Positions 29,040 through 38,283 of a DNA stretch of 64,000 nucleotides are shown in pieces. The notes beneath the pieces are model-generated. The model saw nothing but the letters and a program-made list of their open reading frames with translations. It was not told the DNA's origin and made no database searches. A program made the position numbers and the translations under genes. Location: contig NZ_JACHJR010000001.1 of NCBI RefSeq assembly GCF_014203705.1, positions 4,712,001 through 4,776,000 of the forward strand, written 5' to 3'. Each line of letters starts with the position of its first letter. Positions within the stretch are counted from its first letter, which is position 1. This DNA is from Kitasatospora gansuensis. GTDB taxonomy: Bacteria > Actinomycetota > Actinomycetes > Streptomycetales > Streptomycetaceae.

Positions 29040-30834
29040 GCGGCGCCGCGTCGACCAACGCCGCGTTGAGCAGTGCCGCCGCGAGCGCGGCGGCACTGTC
29101 GGCGCTCTCGGCCGGGGGCCGGTCCACCGGGGCGGGAGCCCGTTCGACGGTGACCGTCCCGCCGGGCGTCTCGGGTACGGGGGCGTAGCCCGCCTGCCGG
29201 AGCGTGGCCAGGGTGGTGTCGGCGTCGGCCGTGGCGGTCAGCACAGTGGGGGCGATCCGGCGCAGTCCGAGGCCGAACAGCGCCCGGGCGTGGGCGAGTT
29301 CGAGCACCAGGGCCTCGTCGTCCGAGCGCAGCACGCAGCCGACCCGGGCCACGGTGACCCGGCCGTGGGTGCGGGCGGTGTCCTCGACCAGGTACGCCAG
29401 GGGCTGCGGCAGTTCGCCCGCCGCGCGCAGCCGCCGCAGCAGCTCGGTGGCGTCCAGGCCGGTGTCGAGGGCGCGGCGGACGGCGGCGGGGGTGAAGCGC
29501 CAGACGGTGGCGTGGCCGTCGGACTCCCGGTCGGCGGTGCAGTCCAGCAGCCGGGCCAGCTCCGGGGTGGGTGGTCCGGTGACCACGGCGGTCAGGTCGG
29601 CCTGGAATCGGGCGGTGCCGACCGGCGGCGGCATCAACTCGGCCAGTGCGTCCCGGAGTTGGCGACTGGGCGGCACGGCCGGGAAGCAGTGCGCGGCCCC
29701 GGCGTCGAGCAGCTCGCGTACGGCGCGTCCCACGGGGGTGGGCACGCCGTGCGCGAGCACCCCGAGCAGTTCGGCCTCGGCCAGGGTGGCGGTGGCGGCG
29801 GCCGGATCCGCCGCGGCGCCGAGTGGACGGTGCCAGGCCGCCGTGGCGAGCAGGTCCGCCGTCGGTGGCAGGCCGTGGCCGGGCGGGAGGTCGGCGAGCG
29901 CGTGCAGCAGGGCTTGGCGCAGCGGTACGGCGGTCGGGTCGTTCGGGGTGGACAGCACGGCCGCGGCGGTACTGAACACCGCCGGGGTGACCGCCCAGGC
30001 GGCCAGCAGCGGCGCGAGCCGTTCGGCGGGCGGCGTGGCCAGCCAGTCGTCGTACCGGGCGGTGGGCAGCAGCCGGAGCGGCGCGGGGGAGGGAGCGAGC
30101 AGCCCGGCGTTGGCGGCCAGGTCCAGCCAGAGGGCCGCGTGCGGCTCGGTGAGCCCGGCCGCCTTGGCGAGCTGCCGGACCTCCCGGACGGTGGGCCCGC
30201 CGGCCCGGCGGAGCGCGGGCGGCCGCGCGGCGGTGGCCCGCAGCAGCAGCTCGACCCGGGCGGCGGCCTCGGTGACGGCGGCCTGCGCGGCCCCGGCGGC
30301 GTGGGCGGGCAGCGGGGTGGCCGGCAGTCGCGGCGGGTCCGGCGTGAAGTCCAGGGAGCGGTACGGGGGTTGCTGGTGCAGTGCGGCCGGGACGGTGAGC
30401 AGGTCACCGTGCGGGGGCAGCAGCAGGGCGCGTTCGGCCAGCCCGGTCAGCAGGGGAGCGGCCCGGTCGCCGAGCAGCTCCAGCAGCTCGGCCCGGGGGA
30501 CCGGGCGGGACGAGGGGTCGAGGGCGGGCCCGGCGGCGCCGGAGATCCGGCGCCCGGCGAACCCGGCCGGGGCGTTCAGGGCGGCCGCCGGGGCGGGCCC
30601 GTACCGGCGCTCCGCCAGCACGGCCACGGCGGACAGCACCTGCAGCTCGGCCAGGTTCAGCGTGGTCAGCGCGAGCCGGACGGACGGGTTGCCGAGCAGG
30701 AAGGCCGCCAGCCGGGCGGGTTCGGCCAGCCCCGGCACGCCCGCGTACGGCAGCTGCCGCCGCTCCAGCAGGACGGTCAGCTGCTCGGCGGTCCGGCTGG
30801 TCAGCCAACGGGTCAGGTCCTCGGCGCTGCTCAC
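29026..30834 (-). CDS. Helicase XPB/Ssl2 N-terminal-domain (Helicase_C_3) protein without helicase motifs
   Basis: About 602 residues from a GTG at 30834 (VSSAEDLTRWLTSRTAEQLTVLLERR). The layout, an N-terminal wHTH-like region, an alanine/leucine-rich middle and a C-terminal GRVTVARVGCVLRSDDEALVLELA segment, matches the helicase-associated domain proteins of actinobacteria related to the XPB N-domain. No Walker A or DExH motif is present. In many actinobacteria a separate XPB-type helicase is the presumed partner, not found in this window. A possible role in DNA repair or transcription-coupled repair is inferred. Divergent from the sirtuin gene by 60 bases. Confidence 0.75.
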   Translation of the reverse strand: MSSAEDLTRWLTSRTAEQLTVLLERRQLPYAGVPGLAEPARLAAFLLGNPSVRLALTTLNLAELQVLSAVAVLAERRYGPAPAAALNAPAGFAGRRISGAAGPALDPSSRPVPRAELLELLGDRAAPLLTGLAERALLLPPHGDLLTVPAALHQQPPYRSLDFTPDPPRLPATPLPAHAAGAAQAAVTEAAARVELLLRATAARPPALRRAGGPTVREVRQLAKAAGLTEPHAALWLDLAANAGLLAPSPAPLRLLPTARYDDWLATPPAERLAPLLAAWAVTPAVFSTAAAVLSTPNDPTAVPLRQALLHALADLPPGHGLPPTADLLATAAWHRPLGAAADPAAATATLAEAELLGVLAHGVPTPVGRAVRELLDAGAAHCFPAVPPSRQLRDALAELMPPPVGTARFQADLTAVVTGPPTPELARLLDCTADRESDGHATVWRFTPAAVRRALDTGLDATELLRRLRAAGELPQPLAYLVEDTARTHGRVTVARVGCVLRSDDEALVLELAHARALFGLGLRRIAPTVLTATADADTTLATLRQAGYAPVPETPGGTVTVERAPAPVDRPPAESADSAAALAAALLNAALVDAAPLSAG

Positions 30835-30894
30835 CGCCCCACGGTACGGGAATTGACTGGCCCGGCCGCGGCGCGGGCCGTAGCGTCGGTGCGC

Positions 30895-31629
30895 ATGAAC
30901 GCCAAGCGACCGCTGATCGCCGTCCTGACCGGAGCCGGGGTGTCCACCGACTCGGGGATCCCCGACTACCGGGGCCCGAAGGGCCTCTGGCAGCGCGATC
31001 CGAGCGCGCAGGAGCTGGTCACCATCGGCCCGTACCTGGCCGACCCGGAGGTGCGGCGGCGGGCCTGGCTGATGCGCCGGGACGCGGGGGCGCTGGCCGC
31101 CGAGCCGAACGCGGCGCACCGCGCGCTGGTCGAGCTGGAGCGGGCCGGGTTCCCGGTCCGGGTGCTCACCCAGAACGTGGACGGGCTGCACCAGGCGGCC
31201 GGCCAGTCACCCCGCAAGGTGCTCGAACTGCACGGCACCGCCCGGCAGGTGGAGTGTGTGCGGTGCCACCGGCGGACGGAGATGAGCGCCGCCCTGGCCC
31301 GGGTCGAGGCGGGTGAGCCCGACCCGCCGTGCCTGGACTGCGGGGCCGTCCTCAAGCCCGCGACGGTGATGTTCGGCGAGCAGCTGGACCGGTCGGTGAT
31401 CTCGCAGGCCGAGGCCATCGCCGCCAACTGCGACCACTTCCTCGCGGTCGGCACCAGCCTCCAGGTGCACCCGGCGGCCGGGCTGGTCGAGGTCGCGGTC
31501 GAGCACGGCGCCCGACTGACCGTCATGAACGGCGAGCCGACCCCGTACGACCCGCTCGCCGACGAGCTGATCCGCGAGCCGATCGGCACCGCCCTGCCCG
31601 CCCTGGTGGCCCGGCTGCTGGTCGGTTGA
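30895..31629 (+). CDS. NAD-dependent protein deacylase (sirtuin)
   Basis: 244 residues, full length for a bacterial Sir2. NAD-binding GAGVSTDSGIPDYRGPKGLW near the N-terminus, TQNVDGLH, catalytic His in LELHGTARQVEC, a zinc site of two CxxC pairs (CVRC, CLDC), VMFGEQL and VGTSLQVHPAAGL. Removes acyl groups from lysine using NAD, making O-acyl-ADP-ribose. ATG at 30895; TAGCGT lies about 8 bases before it, so the mRNA may be leaderless. First gene of a run with a P450 and an ADP-ribosylglycohydrolase. Confidence 0.92.
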   Translation: MNAKRPLIAVLTGAGVSTDSGIPDYRGPKGLWQRDPSAQELVTIGPYLADPEVRRRAWLMRRDAGALAAEPNAAHRALVELERAGFPVRVLTQNVDGLHQAAGQSPRKVLELHGTARQVECVRCHRRTEMSAALARVEAGEPDPPCLDCGAVLKPATVMFGEQLDRSVISQAEAIAANCDHFLAVGTSLQVHPAAGLVEVAVEHGARLTVMNGEPTPYDPLADELIREPIGTALPALVARLLVG

Positions 31630-31672
31630 CCGGCTGCGTACGATGGCGCTCCCGACGAGCTGGGAGTGGACG

Positions 31673-32878
31673 ATGACCGAGTACGACCCGTGGTCGCCGG
31701 AGTTCGTGGCGCATCCGTACGGAGCCTACGAGCGGCTGCGGAAGGAGGCGCCGGTCAGCTTCCACGAGCCGACCGGGCAGTGGCTGGTGGCGCGGTACGC
31801 CGACGTCAGCGCGCTGCTGAGGGACCGTCGGCTGGGCCGCACGTACACCCACCGGTTCAGTCACCAGGAGTTCGGCCGGCCGGAGCCCGATCCGGCGTAC
31901 GAGCCGTTCAACACCCTCAACGAGCAGGGGCTGCTCGACCTGGAGGGGGCGGACCACGGGCGGATCAGGCGGCTGGTGTCGAAGGCGTTCACGCCCAGGA
32001 CGGTCGAGGAGCTGCGGCCCACGGTGGCCCGGCTGGCCGGGGAGCTGGTGGACGGGCTGGTCCGGGACGGCGGCGGCGACCTGATCACCGCCGTGGCCGA
32101 GCCACTGCCGGTCGCGGTGATCGCCGAGCTGCTCGGGGTGCCCGAGGCGGACCGGGGGCTGCTGCGCCCCTGGTCGGCCGACATCACCGCGATGTTCGAG
32201 CTCAACCCGGCGCCCGAGGTGGCCCGGCGGGCGGTGGCAGCCAGCGTCGAGTTCTCCGACTACCTGCGGGAGTTGATCCGGCAGCGGCGGGCCGAGCCCG
32301 GCACCGACCTGATCAGCGGGCTGGTCCGGGCGGCGGACGGCGACGACGCGCTGACCGAGCAGGAGATGGTCTCCACCTGCGTGCTGCTGCTCAACGCGGG
32401 CCACGAGGCGACCGTGAACACCACCGGCAACGGCTGGTGGTCGCTGTTCCGGAACGAGGGCGAACTCGCCCGGCTGCGCGGCTCGGTGGACGAGTTGCTG
32501 CCCACCGCCGTCGAGGAGCTGATGCGCTACGACACCCCGCTGCAGATGTTCGAGCGCTGGGTGCTGGACGACATCGAGGTCGGCGGGGTGACCGTCCCGC
32601 GCGGCGCCGAGGTGGCCCTGCTGTTCGGCTCGGCCAACCGCGACCCCGAGCGCTTCACCGACCCCGACCGGCTGGACGTCGGCCGGGTCGACAACCCGCA
32701 CATCACCTTCGGCGCGGGAATTCACTTCTGCCTGGGCGCCCCGCTCGCCAGACTGGAGCTCATCGAGTCGTACGGGGCGCTGCTGCGGCGGGCGCCCGGG
32801 CTGCGGCTGGTCCGCGAGCCGAACTGGCAGCCGGGGTACGTGATCCGGGGGCTGACGGAGCTGGTGGTCGAGGTCTGA
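31673..32878 (+). CDS. Cytochrome P450
   Basis: 401 residues, soluble bacterial class. I-helix LLLNAGHEATVNTTGN (the usual Thr after Glu is Ala, as in P450eryF), ExxR EELMR, and heme loop FGAGIHFCLGAPLARLE with the cysteine ligand. ATG at 31673 with GGGAG about 7 bases upstream is preferred over ATG 31643, which lacks a site. No ferredoxin or reductase gene is adjacent, so electrons come from elsewhere. Substrate unknown. It lies between a sirtuin (44 bases) and an ADP-ribosylglycohydrolase (10 bases), an unusual company for a P450. Confidence 0.93.
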   Translation: MTEYDPWSPEFVAHPYGAYERLRKEAPVSFHEPTGQWLVARYADVSALLRDRRLGRTYTHRFSHQEFGRPEPDPAYEPFNTLNEQGLLDLEGADHGRIRRLVSKAFTPRTVEELRPTVARLAGELVDGLVRDGGGDLITAVAEPLPVAVIAELLGVPEADRGLLRPWSADITAMFELNPAPEVARRAVAASVEFSDYLRELIRQRRAEPGTDLISGLVRAADGDDALTEQEMVSTCVLLLNAGHEATVNTTGNGWWSLFRNEGELARLRGSVDELLPTAVEELMRYDTPLQMFERWVLDDIEVGGVTVPRGAEVALLFGSANRDPERFTDPDRLDVGRVDNPHITFGAGIHFCLGAPLARLELIESYGALLRRAPGLRLVREPNWQPGYVIRGLTELVVEV

Positions 32879-32888
32879 GGAGACGGTC

Positions 32889-33890
32889 ATGAAGCGCGCG
32901 ACGGGCACGCTGCTGGGTCTGGCGATCGGCGACGCGTTGGGCAAGCCGACCGAGTTCCAGGAGTACGACGAGCTGCTGCAGTGGGGTGCCCAGTGGCGTG
33001 AACTCCCGCTGCCGAAGCCCGCGTTGGTGACCGACGACACCCAGATGACGCTGGCGCTGGCCCGGGGCCTGCGGACCGCCCAGGAGCGCGGCCCGCTGGC
33101 CCCGCTGCGGCTGACCCGCCCGGTCCGGGAGGAGTTCGTGCACTGGTACTTCGACCCGGACAACAACCGGGCGCCGGGCATGACCTGCCTGAAGGCGTGC
33201 CTGCGGCTGAGCAAGCCCGAGCGCCGCTGGCAGCAGGCCAGCGACGTCGGCTCCAAGGGCTGCGGCGCCAACATGCGGGTCGCCCCGGTCGGCCTGCTCC
33301 CCGGCCTGACCGACCGGGCCAGGTCCGGGGCGGCGCAGCTCCAGTCGGCGCTGACCCACGGCCACCCGACCGCGCTGGCGGCCAGCGACCTCACGGCGTA
33401 CACGGTGCGGCTGCTGGCGGACGGCGTCGAGCCGGCCGAACTGCCCGCCCGGCTGCGGGAGTACGCGCTGGCGGCCAAGGTGCGGGGCTACGACGACTTC
33501 TGGCTCGGCGACCTGGCCGCACACGCGCAGGACCCCTCCCCGAAGGCGTTCAGCGACCGGGGCTGGGACGACTGCCTGCTCGAACTCGACCGGCTGGACG
33601 CCGCCTTGGCCCGCCCCGAGCCGGAGGGCGACCCGTGTTCGGTGACCGGCGAGGGCTGGGTGGCGGAGGAGGCGTTCGGCACCGCGCTGCTCTGCTTCCT
33701 GCTGTTCCCGGACGACCCGGTCACGGCGGTGCGGCGCGGCGCGTTCTCCTCCGGCGACTCGGACTCGATCGCCTGCCTGGCCGGCGCCTTCGCGGGCGCC
33801 CGGCACGGCGCGGCGGCCTGGCCGGCCGACTGGGTGGAGCGGATCGAGTACCGGGACGAGCTGCTGGAGCTGGGCGCACTCTGGGACTGA
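32889..33890 (+). CDS. ADP-ribosylglycohydrolase (DraG/ARH family)
   Basis: 333 residues. Starts with GTLLGLAIGDALGKPTEF and has the metal motifs TDDTQM (about residues 49-54) and SGDSDSIACLAGAFAGARHG near the C-terminus, the two-magnesium site of the family. Expected to hydrolyse ADP-ribose from proteins, RNA/DNA ends or small ADP-ribosyl products. ATG at 32889 with TGAGGAGA upstream, 10 bases after the P450 stop, so almost certainly cotranscribed. With the upstream sirtuin it suggests NAD-derived signalling or modification. Confidence 0.92.
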   Translation: MKRATGTLLGLAIGDALGKPTEFQEYDELLQWGAQWRELPLPKPALVTDDTQMTLALARGLRTAQERGPLAPLRLTRPVREEFVHWYFDPDNNRAPGMTCLKACLRLSKPERRWQQASDVGSKGCGANMRVAPVGLLPGLTDRARSGAAQLQSALTHGHPTALAASDLTAYTVRLLADGVEPAELPARLREYALAAKVRGYDDFWLGDLAAHAQDPSPKAFSDRGWDDCLLELDRLDAALARPEPEGDPCSVTGEGWVAEEAFGTALLCFLLFPDDPVTAVRRGAFSSGDSDSIACLAGAFAGARHGAAAWPADWVERIEYRDELLELGALWD

Positions 33891-33900
33891 GAGCCAGCCC

Positions 33901-34320
33901 CTAAGCAGTGATCGTCTTCCCGTCGTACGCGGCGAAGCCCCGCTCGACCAGCTCGCGCAGCACCGCCTGGTCGAGCGCGGCCAGCCGCTTGACGTACAGA
34001 CACCCCTTGCCGGTGGTGTGCGGCCCGAGCCGCGCCAGCAGATCCCGGTGCGGCTCGAAGCCCTCGGCGACGTACAGCGTCAGCGCCTGCTTACGGGGCG
34101 AGAACCCGACCGGCGGCCAGTCGCCACCCCGACCGCTCGCGTACCGGTAGTGGTACCTCCCGAACCCGACGATCGAGCCACCCCACATCACCGCCGGTAC
34201 CCCCGTCACCTCCGCCATCAGCGCATAGAGCGCCTCGGCATCGGCCCGCCGCTCGTCCGGCACGGCCGCCAGGAACGCGGCGGGGTCGGTCGCGGTCGGC
34301 TTGGTCTTCGGTTCGGCCAT
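33901..34320 (-). CDS. DUF1801 (YdhG-like) protein
   Basis: 139 residues from an ATG at 34320; a GTG at 34350 is possible but adds a short proline-rich leader. Motifs: EALYALMAEVTGVPAVMWGGSIVGFGRYHYRYASGR and FSPRKQALTLYVAEGF, plus GKGCLYVKRL, all typical of DUF1801 proteins (YjbR/CyaY-like fold). No enzyme activity is known. It converges on the ADP-ribosylglycohydrolase gene with a 10-base gap and is transcribed separately. Confidence 0.8.
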   Translation of the reverse strand: MAEPKTKPTATDPAAFLAAVPDERRADAEALYALMAEVTGVPAVMWGGSIVGFGRYHYRYASGRGGDWPPVGFSPRKQALTLYVAEGFEPHRDLLARLGPHTTGKGCLYVKRLAALDQAVLRELVERGFAAYDGKTITA

Positions 34321-34397
34321 AGGGGTCAGGCTAGGCGGGTGCTCAGCCACGCACTACCCAGGCCGAACGTGCCTGACCGCCTACGCACGGATCACCT

Positions 34398-35663
34398 CTA
34401 CCGGTCGATCGCCCCCGTGCCGTGGTGGAGGGCGGCCCGGTCGGCGGCGGCGCGGCCCTCGTGCCAGCCGTCGGCGTTGCTGATCCGGACCCGCTGGGTG
34501 GTGAGCTTGGGGAACATCTCGTCGACGGCGTGGTCGACCGCCTGTTCGCGGGCGGCCAGCGCGGGCAGCAGCCGCTCGTCGGGGACGAGCTGCTCGCTGC
34601 TGCCGTCGGGGTTGAGGTGGCGGCCGGCGGCGGCTTCGCGGGTGGTCTCCTCGGTGGCGGTGGTCAGCCGTTCGCGGATCCGGGCGGCGTACGCGATCAG
34701 GAAGGACTGTCGGAACGACTTGGTCCTGGCGGCGCCCTCCTTGTGGTGCCGGCTGCCGGCCCGGTGCATGGTGGCGGTGGCCTGCACCAGCAGCGAGGTG
34801 TAGAGCAGCTCGACCGCGTCCAGGTCGGAGTCGAAGCCGATGATGGTGCAGAAGCCGAACTCCTTGGCCCAGACCGTGCGGCAGCGGTTCGCGGTGGCCA
34901 CCGCGTCGAGCAGCATCGCCTTCGGGCTCTCGTACGGGTTGTCCACCCCGATCCGGAGCGCGCCGGGGGTGTCCCGGGACGGCTGACCGGCCGTCAGCAG
35001 GGCTTCGTCGATGGAGTGCTGGGCCACCAGCTGCTGGGCCTTGGCGGTGAGCGCCTCGGCCTCCTCGGGGTACTCGGTGGACTCGGCCTTGGCGAGCAGC
35101 GCCCGGATCCGGGACAGCATCCGGGGCTCGCCGGGCATCGGCCCGTTCGGCCGGTACACGGTGGCCCGGCCGGGGGTGGGGCCGACCGGGGTGACCGACG
35201 GGAGCTGCGCCCAGAGCCGGTTCAGCTCCAGCACGGCGGTGGCCAGCGCGAACCGGTCCAGCCGGTGCCGGGCCGCGAACTCGGAGAGGTACACCTCGTC
35301 CCCGGGCCACCAGACCTCGACGGCCAGCTCGCGCAGCTGCTCGTGCCAGCGCCGGTCCAGGGTGGCCGCCGGGTGGCGGCGGTTCTCGGCGGCGATCAGG
35401 TCGACCGCCAGCGGCTGGTGCACGGTGCCGAGCTCGCGCCGGACCAGCCGGGCCAGGTCGGCGGGCCGCCAGCCGATCGCCCAGGCCCGGGTGACGGTGC
35501 GCTCGACGTGGGCCAGCAGGGCCCGGCTGACCTCGGGCCAGTCGGCGGCCGCGAGCCGCGAGGCCGCGGTGTCGAGCGCCAGGTCGAGGGTGTCGGGGGA
35601 GGCGGCGACGACCTGGGTGGCGGCCTGGGTGACCAGGGCTTCGGCGGCGGACGGCTGGGCCAC
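34398..35663 (-). CDS. DUF2786 domain protein
   Basis: About 421 residues from a GTG at 35663 with GAGGCG 9 bases upstream (a TTG at 35678 is the alternative). The central segment MLSRIRALLAKAESTEYPEE with EALTAKAQQLVAQHSID is the DUF2786 signature. A following segment (YESPKAMLLDAVATANRC, FGFCTIIGFDSDLDAVELLYTSLLVQA) is conserved in the family, and the C-terminus is charged (RERLTTATEETTREAAAGRHL). DUF2786 proteins resemble phage or plasmid DNA-metabolism proteins, but function is unknown. Set between DUF1801 and the ABC transporter genes; no operon is indicated. Confidence 0.8.
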   Translation of the reverse strand: MAQPSAAEALVTQAATQVVAASPDTLDLALDTAASRLAAADWPEVSRALLAHVERTVTRAWAIGWRPADLARLVRRELGTVHQPLAVDLIAAENRRHPAATLDRRWHEQLRELAVEVWWPGDEVYLSEFAARHRLDRFALATAVLELNRLWAQLPSVTPVGPTPGRATVYRPNGPMPGEPRMLSRIRALLAKAESTEYPEEAEALTAKAQQLVAQHSIDEALLTAGQPSRDTPGALRIGVDNPYESPKAMLLDAVATANRCRTVWAKEFGFCTIIGFDSDLDAVELLYTSLLVQATATMHRAGSRHHKEGAARTKSFRQSFLIAYAARIRERLTTATEETTREAAAGRHLNPDGSSEQLVPDERLLPALAAREQAVDHAVDEMFPKLTTQRVRISNADGWHEGRAAADRAALHHGTGAIDR

Positions 35664-35776
35664 GGGTGATCGCCTCAAGAAGTTGGGGGTTGAACTGGCA
35701 ATGATGCCCGAGCCCGGAGCACTCCGGGCCCGGGCATCCGCCTCAGCAGCTGCGACGAGCGTTCAGCCAGGAGCGT

Positions 35777-37360
35777 TCAGCGCTCGATCGCGGTGGCCAG
35801 GATCTCCGGCAGCCGCTCCAGCAGCCGGCCGGCGGCGAGCCGGGTGCCGCCGACCGCCAGCAGCGCCCCGAAGCCGATCCCGATCGGCAGCAGCGCCCAG
35901 CCCGGCAGGGCGAACAGCAGCAGCGCCACCGGACCGGTGATCACCAGCACCCCGAGCATCGAGCCGAAGGTGTTCAGCAGCACCACCCCGCCCTGACCCG
36001 GTGCGGCGTTCCGCATCGGGTTGGAGTCGGCCGGCATCGCGTACGGCGCCAGCACGCTGAGCAGCGCGCCGAGGCCGACCCCGCCGCCCAGCGCGGCGTA
36101 GCTCAGGCCGAGCGCGGGGGGCAGCTCGGCCCACTGCCCGGTCGCGGCGGCCAGCACCAGGCCGAGCAGGGTGCTGATCGGGACGGCGTACGAGAGCACC
36201 GCGTAGGCCCGGCCGCGCAGCTCGTCCCGGGCGTCGGCCGGGGTGGCCAGTGTGCTGGAGACCATCCAGAACGCGGAGCCGTCCATGCCGAACAGGTTGA
36301 CCATCTGCAGGCCGAGCATCAGACCGGCCATCGCCACCATGTACACCGAGCCCCAGCCCTGGACCACCGAGAGCACGCACATCACCAGGGTCATCCCGAT
36401 GCTGGTGAAGACGGCCGCCTTGGCCCGGGGCTCGCGCCAGGCGTACCTGAGGTGACGCTGCATCACCGCGCCGACCCGGCCGTCCGGGAACAGGTTCCGG
36501 GAGGCGCGGCCGACCGACTGGGTGGCGATCAGGGTGGACGAGTCGGCGGTCACCATCAGGTCCTGCAGGCTCCGCTGCCACCAGCGCAGCAGCAGCGCCA
36601 GCAGCGCGCCGGTGGCGGCGAGCTGGAGCAGCGCGAGCGGGACGGAGTCCCCGGCGGTACGGGCCGAGTCCAGGGCGCTGACCGGCGGGATCCACCGCAG
36701 CACCGAGGCGAACGGCTTCAGCGGCGACAGGTCGAGGCCGCCCTCACCGGACCGGCCGAGGATGCTCTGCGAGGCCAGGTTGCCGACCTGCACCAGGATC
36801 GCGAACAGCAGGCCGCCGAAGATGGCGAAGTCCTTGCCGCGGCGGCTGGAGAGCAGCTTGGCGTTCCCGGCCGCGACCGCGCGGGACAGGGTGACCAGGC
36901 AGACCACCGTCAGCGGCACCCCGAGCACCGCGAACGGGACCGCCACCGCCCCCGCGGCGGCGGCGATCACGGCGCCGGTCAGCAGCACCAGCGCGATCAC
37001 CGGTCCTGGGCCGATCAGCGCGGCCAGCAGCGTGCCGCGCAGCAGCGGGCCGGGACGCAGCGGCAGCATGGTGAGCCGGGTGGGGTCGGAGCTCTCGTCG
37101 CTGCTGAACAGGAAGAGCGGCAGCGCGGCCCAGCCGATCGCCAGCGAGGTGGTGAGCATCACACTCGCGTCGGCGGCGCCGGCGTGCCCGTTCAGGAAGG
37201 CGAAGCCGGTCGCGATCAAGGCGGTGAACAGCAGCCCGACCGCCGAGCCGACCAGGTAGAGCGCCCGCCGGCCGGGGCTGCGGCGCAGGCCGTTGGCGAG
37301 CAGCCGGAGCTTGAGCGAGACCAGGGTCCGGACCACCACGCGGTCCGCGGGGACGTTCAT
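35777..37360 (-). CDS. ABC transporter permease subunit
   Basis: 527 residues with about 12 membrane segments, e.g. ALYLVGSAVGLLFTALIATGFAFL and PGPVIALVLLTGAVIAAAAGAVAVPFAVLG. No periplasmic domain of note. It starts ATG at 37360, overlapping the end of the ATPase gene by ATGA, so the two are translationally coupled and form one transporter. Resembles the large membrane partner of ABC-2-type exporters; the cargo is not shown. The name of the subfamily is uncertain. Confidence 0.82.
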   Translation of the reverse strand: MNVPADRVVVRTLVSLKLRLLANGLRRSPGRRALYLVGSAVGLLFTALIATGFAFLNGHAGAADASVMLTTSLAIGWAALPLFLFSSDESSDPTRLTMLPLRPGPLLRGTLLAALIGPGPVIALVLLTGAVIAAAAGAVAVPFAVLGVPLTVVCLVTLSRAVAAGNAKLLSSRRGKDFAIFGGLLFAILVQVGNLASQSILGRSGEGGLDLSPLKPFASVLRWIPPVSALDSARTAGDSVPLALLQLAATGALLALLLRWWQRSLQDLMVTADSSTLIATQSVGRASRNLFPDGRVGAVMQRHLRYAWREPRAKAAVFTSIGMTLVMCVLSVVQGWGSVYMVAMAGLMLGLQMVNLFGMDGSAFWMVSSTLATPADARDELRGRAYAVLSYAVPISTLLGLVLAAATGQWAELPPALGLSYAALGGGVGLGALLSVLAPYAMPADSNPMRNAAPGQGGVVLLNTFGSMLGVLVITGPVALLLFALPGWALLPIGIGFGALLAVGGTRLAAGRLLERLPEILATAIER

Positions 37361-38118
37361 CGGGCCTCGCCCAGCCAGTCCAGGCTCTGCTCGTCCTGCT
37401 CGCGGACCCCGATCAGGTCCAGGAAGGCGGTGTGCAGCGAGCGGTCGCCCCGGACGGAGTCCAGCGTGCCCTGGGCGATCACCTGGCCGGCGTTTATCAC
37501 CGCGACCCAGTCGCAGAGCTGCTCGACCAGCTCCATCACGTGGCTGGAGAAGACCACGGTCGAGCCGCTGGCGGCGTACCGCTTGAGCACGCCCCGGATG
37601 GTCTGCGCGGAGACCGGGTCGACGCCCTCGAACGGCTCGTCCAGGAACAGCACGTCCGGGTTGTGCAGCAGTGCGGCGGCCAGGCCGATCTTCTTCCGCA
37701 TGCCGGTGGAGTAGTCGGCGACCAGCTTGTCCGCGGCGGCGGACAGGTCGAGGACGGTCAGCAGCTCCTCGGCCCGGCGGTCCACCTCGGCCCCGGGCAG
37801 GCCGCGCAGCCGGCCGTTGTACTGGAGCAGCTCGCGCCCGCTCAGCCGCTCGAACATCCGCAGCCCCTCGGGCAGGATGCCGATCCGCGCCTTCACCCCG
37901 ACCGGGTCGGTCCAGACGTCGGCGCCGTGCACCAGCACGGTGCCCTGGTCAGGCCGGAGCAGGCCGGTGACCATCGAGAGGGTGGTGGTCTTGCCCGCCC
38001 CGTTGGGGCCGACCAGGCCGATGAAGGAGCCGGCGGGCAGGTCCAGGGTGAGTCCTGCGACCGCGGCGTGGTCGCCGAAGCGCTTCCACAGGTTGTGGAT
38101 GCTGACGGCAGGTGTCAT
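37357..38118 (-). CDS. ABC transporter ATP-binding protein
   Basis: 253 residues. Walker A GPNGAGKTT, a signature in the form YSTGMRKKIGLAAALLHNP, Walker B VLFLDEPFEGVDP and the H-switch SSHVME are complete. ATG at 38118 with AGGAG 8 bases upstream. Energises the permease encoded just downstream. Single-domain ATPases with one large permease are usual for ABC-2 exporters of drugs, lipids or peptides. Confidence 0.93.
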   Translation of the reverse strand: MTPAVSIHNLWKRFGDHAAVAGLTLDLPAGSFIGLVGPNGAGKTTTLSMVTGLLRPDQGTVLVHGADVWTDPVGVKARIGILPEGLRMFERLSGRELLQYNGRLRGLPGAEVDRRAEELLTVLDLSAAADKLVADYSTGMRKKIGLAAALLHNPDVLFLDEPFEGVDPVSAQTIRGVLKRYAASGSTVVFSSHVMELVEQLCDWVAVINAGQVIAQGTLDSVRGDRSLHTAFLDLIGVREQDEQSLDWLGEAR

Positions 38119-38283
38119 GTGGGTACTCCTGTTGGTACGGATGTACGGCCACCCTTTCAGAGGCGGGCCCGGCAGCGGCACCCCGCGAACGACGGGCGTG
38201 TCTGCTCCGATCGGGTGAACGTGAAACCACGCAGGTGTGTTGTTCGTCATGCACCATGAGAGTCCGTCAGGAGGTGGGTCGGG

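Noticed and set aside
34398..38118. DUF2786 and ABC transporter genes as one system
   Set aside because: They are separate by about 110 bases and the DUF2786 gene has its own start signals; no functional link is shown.
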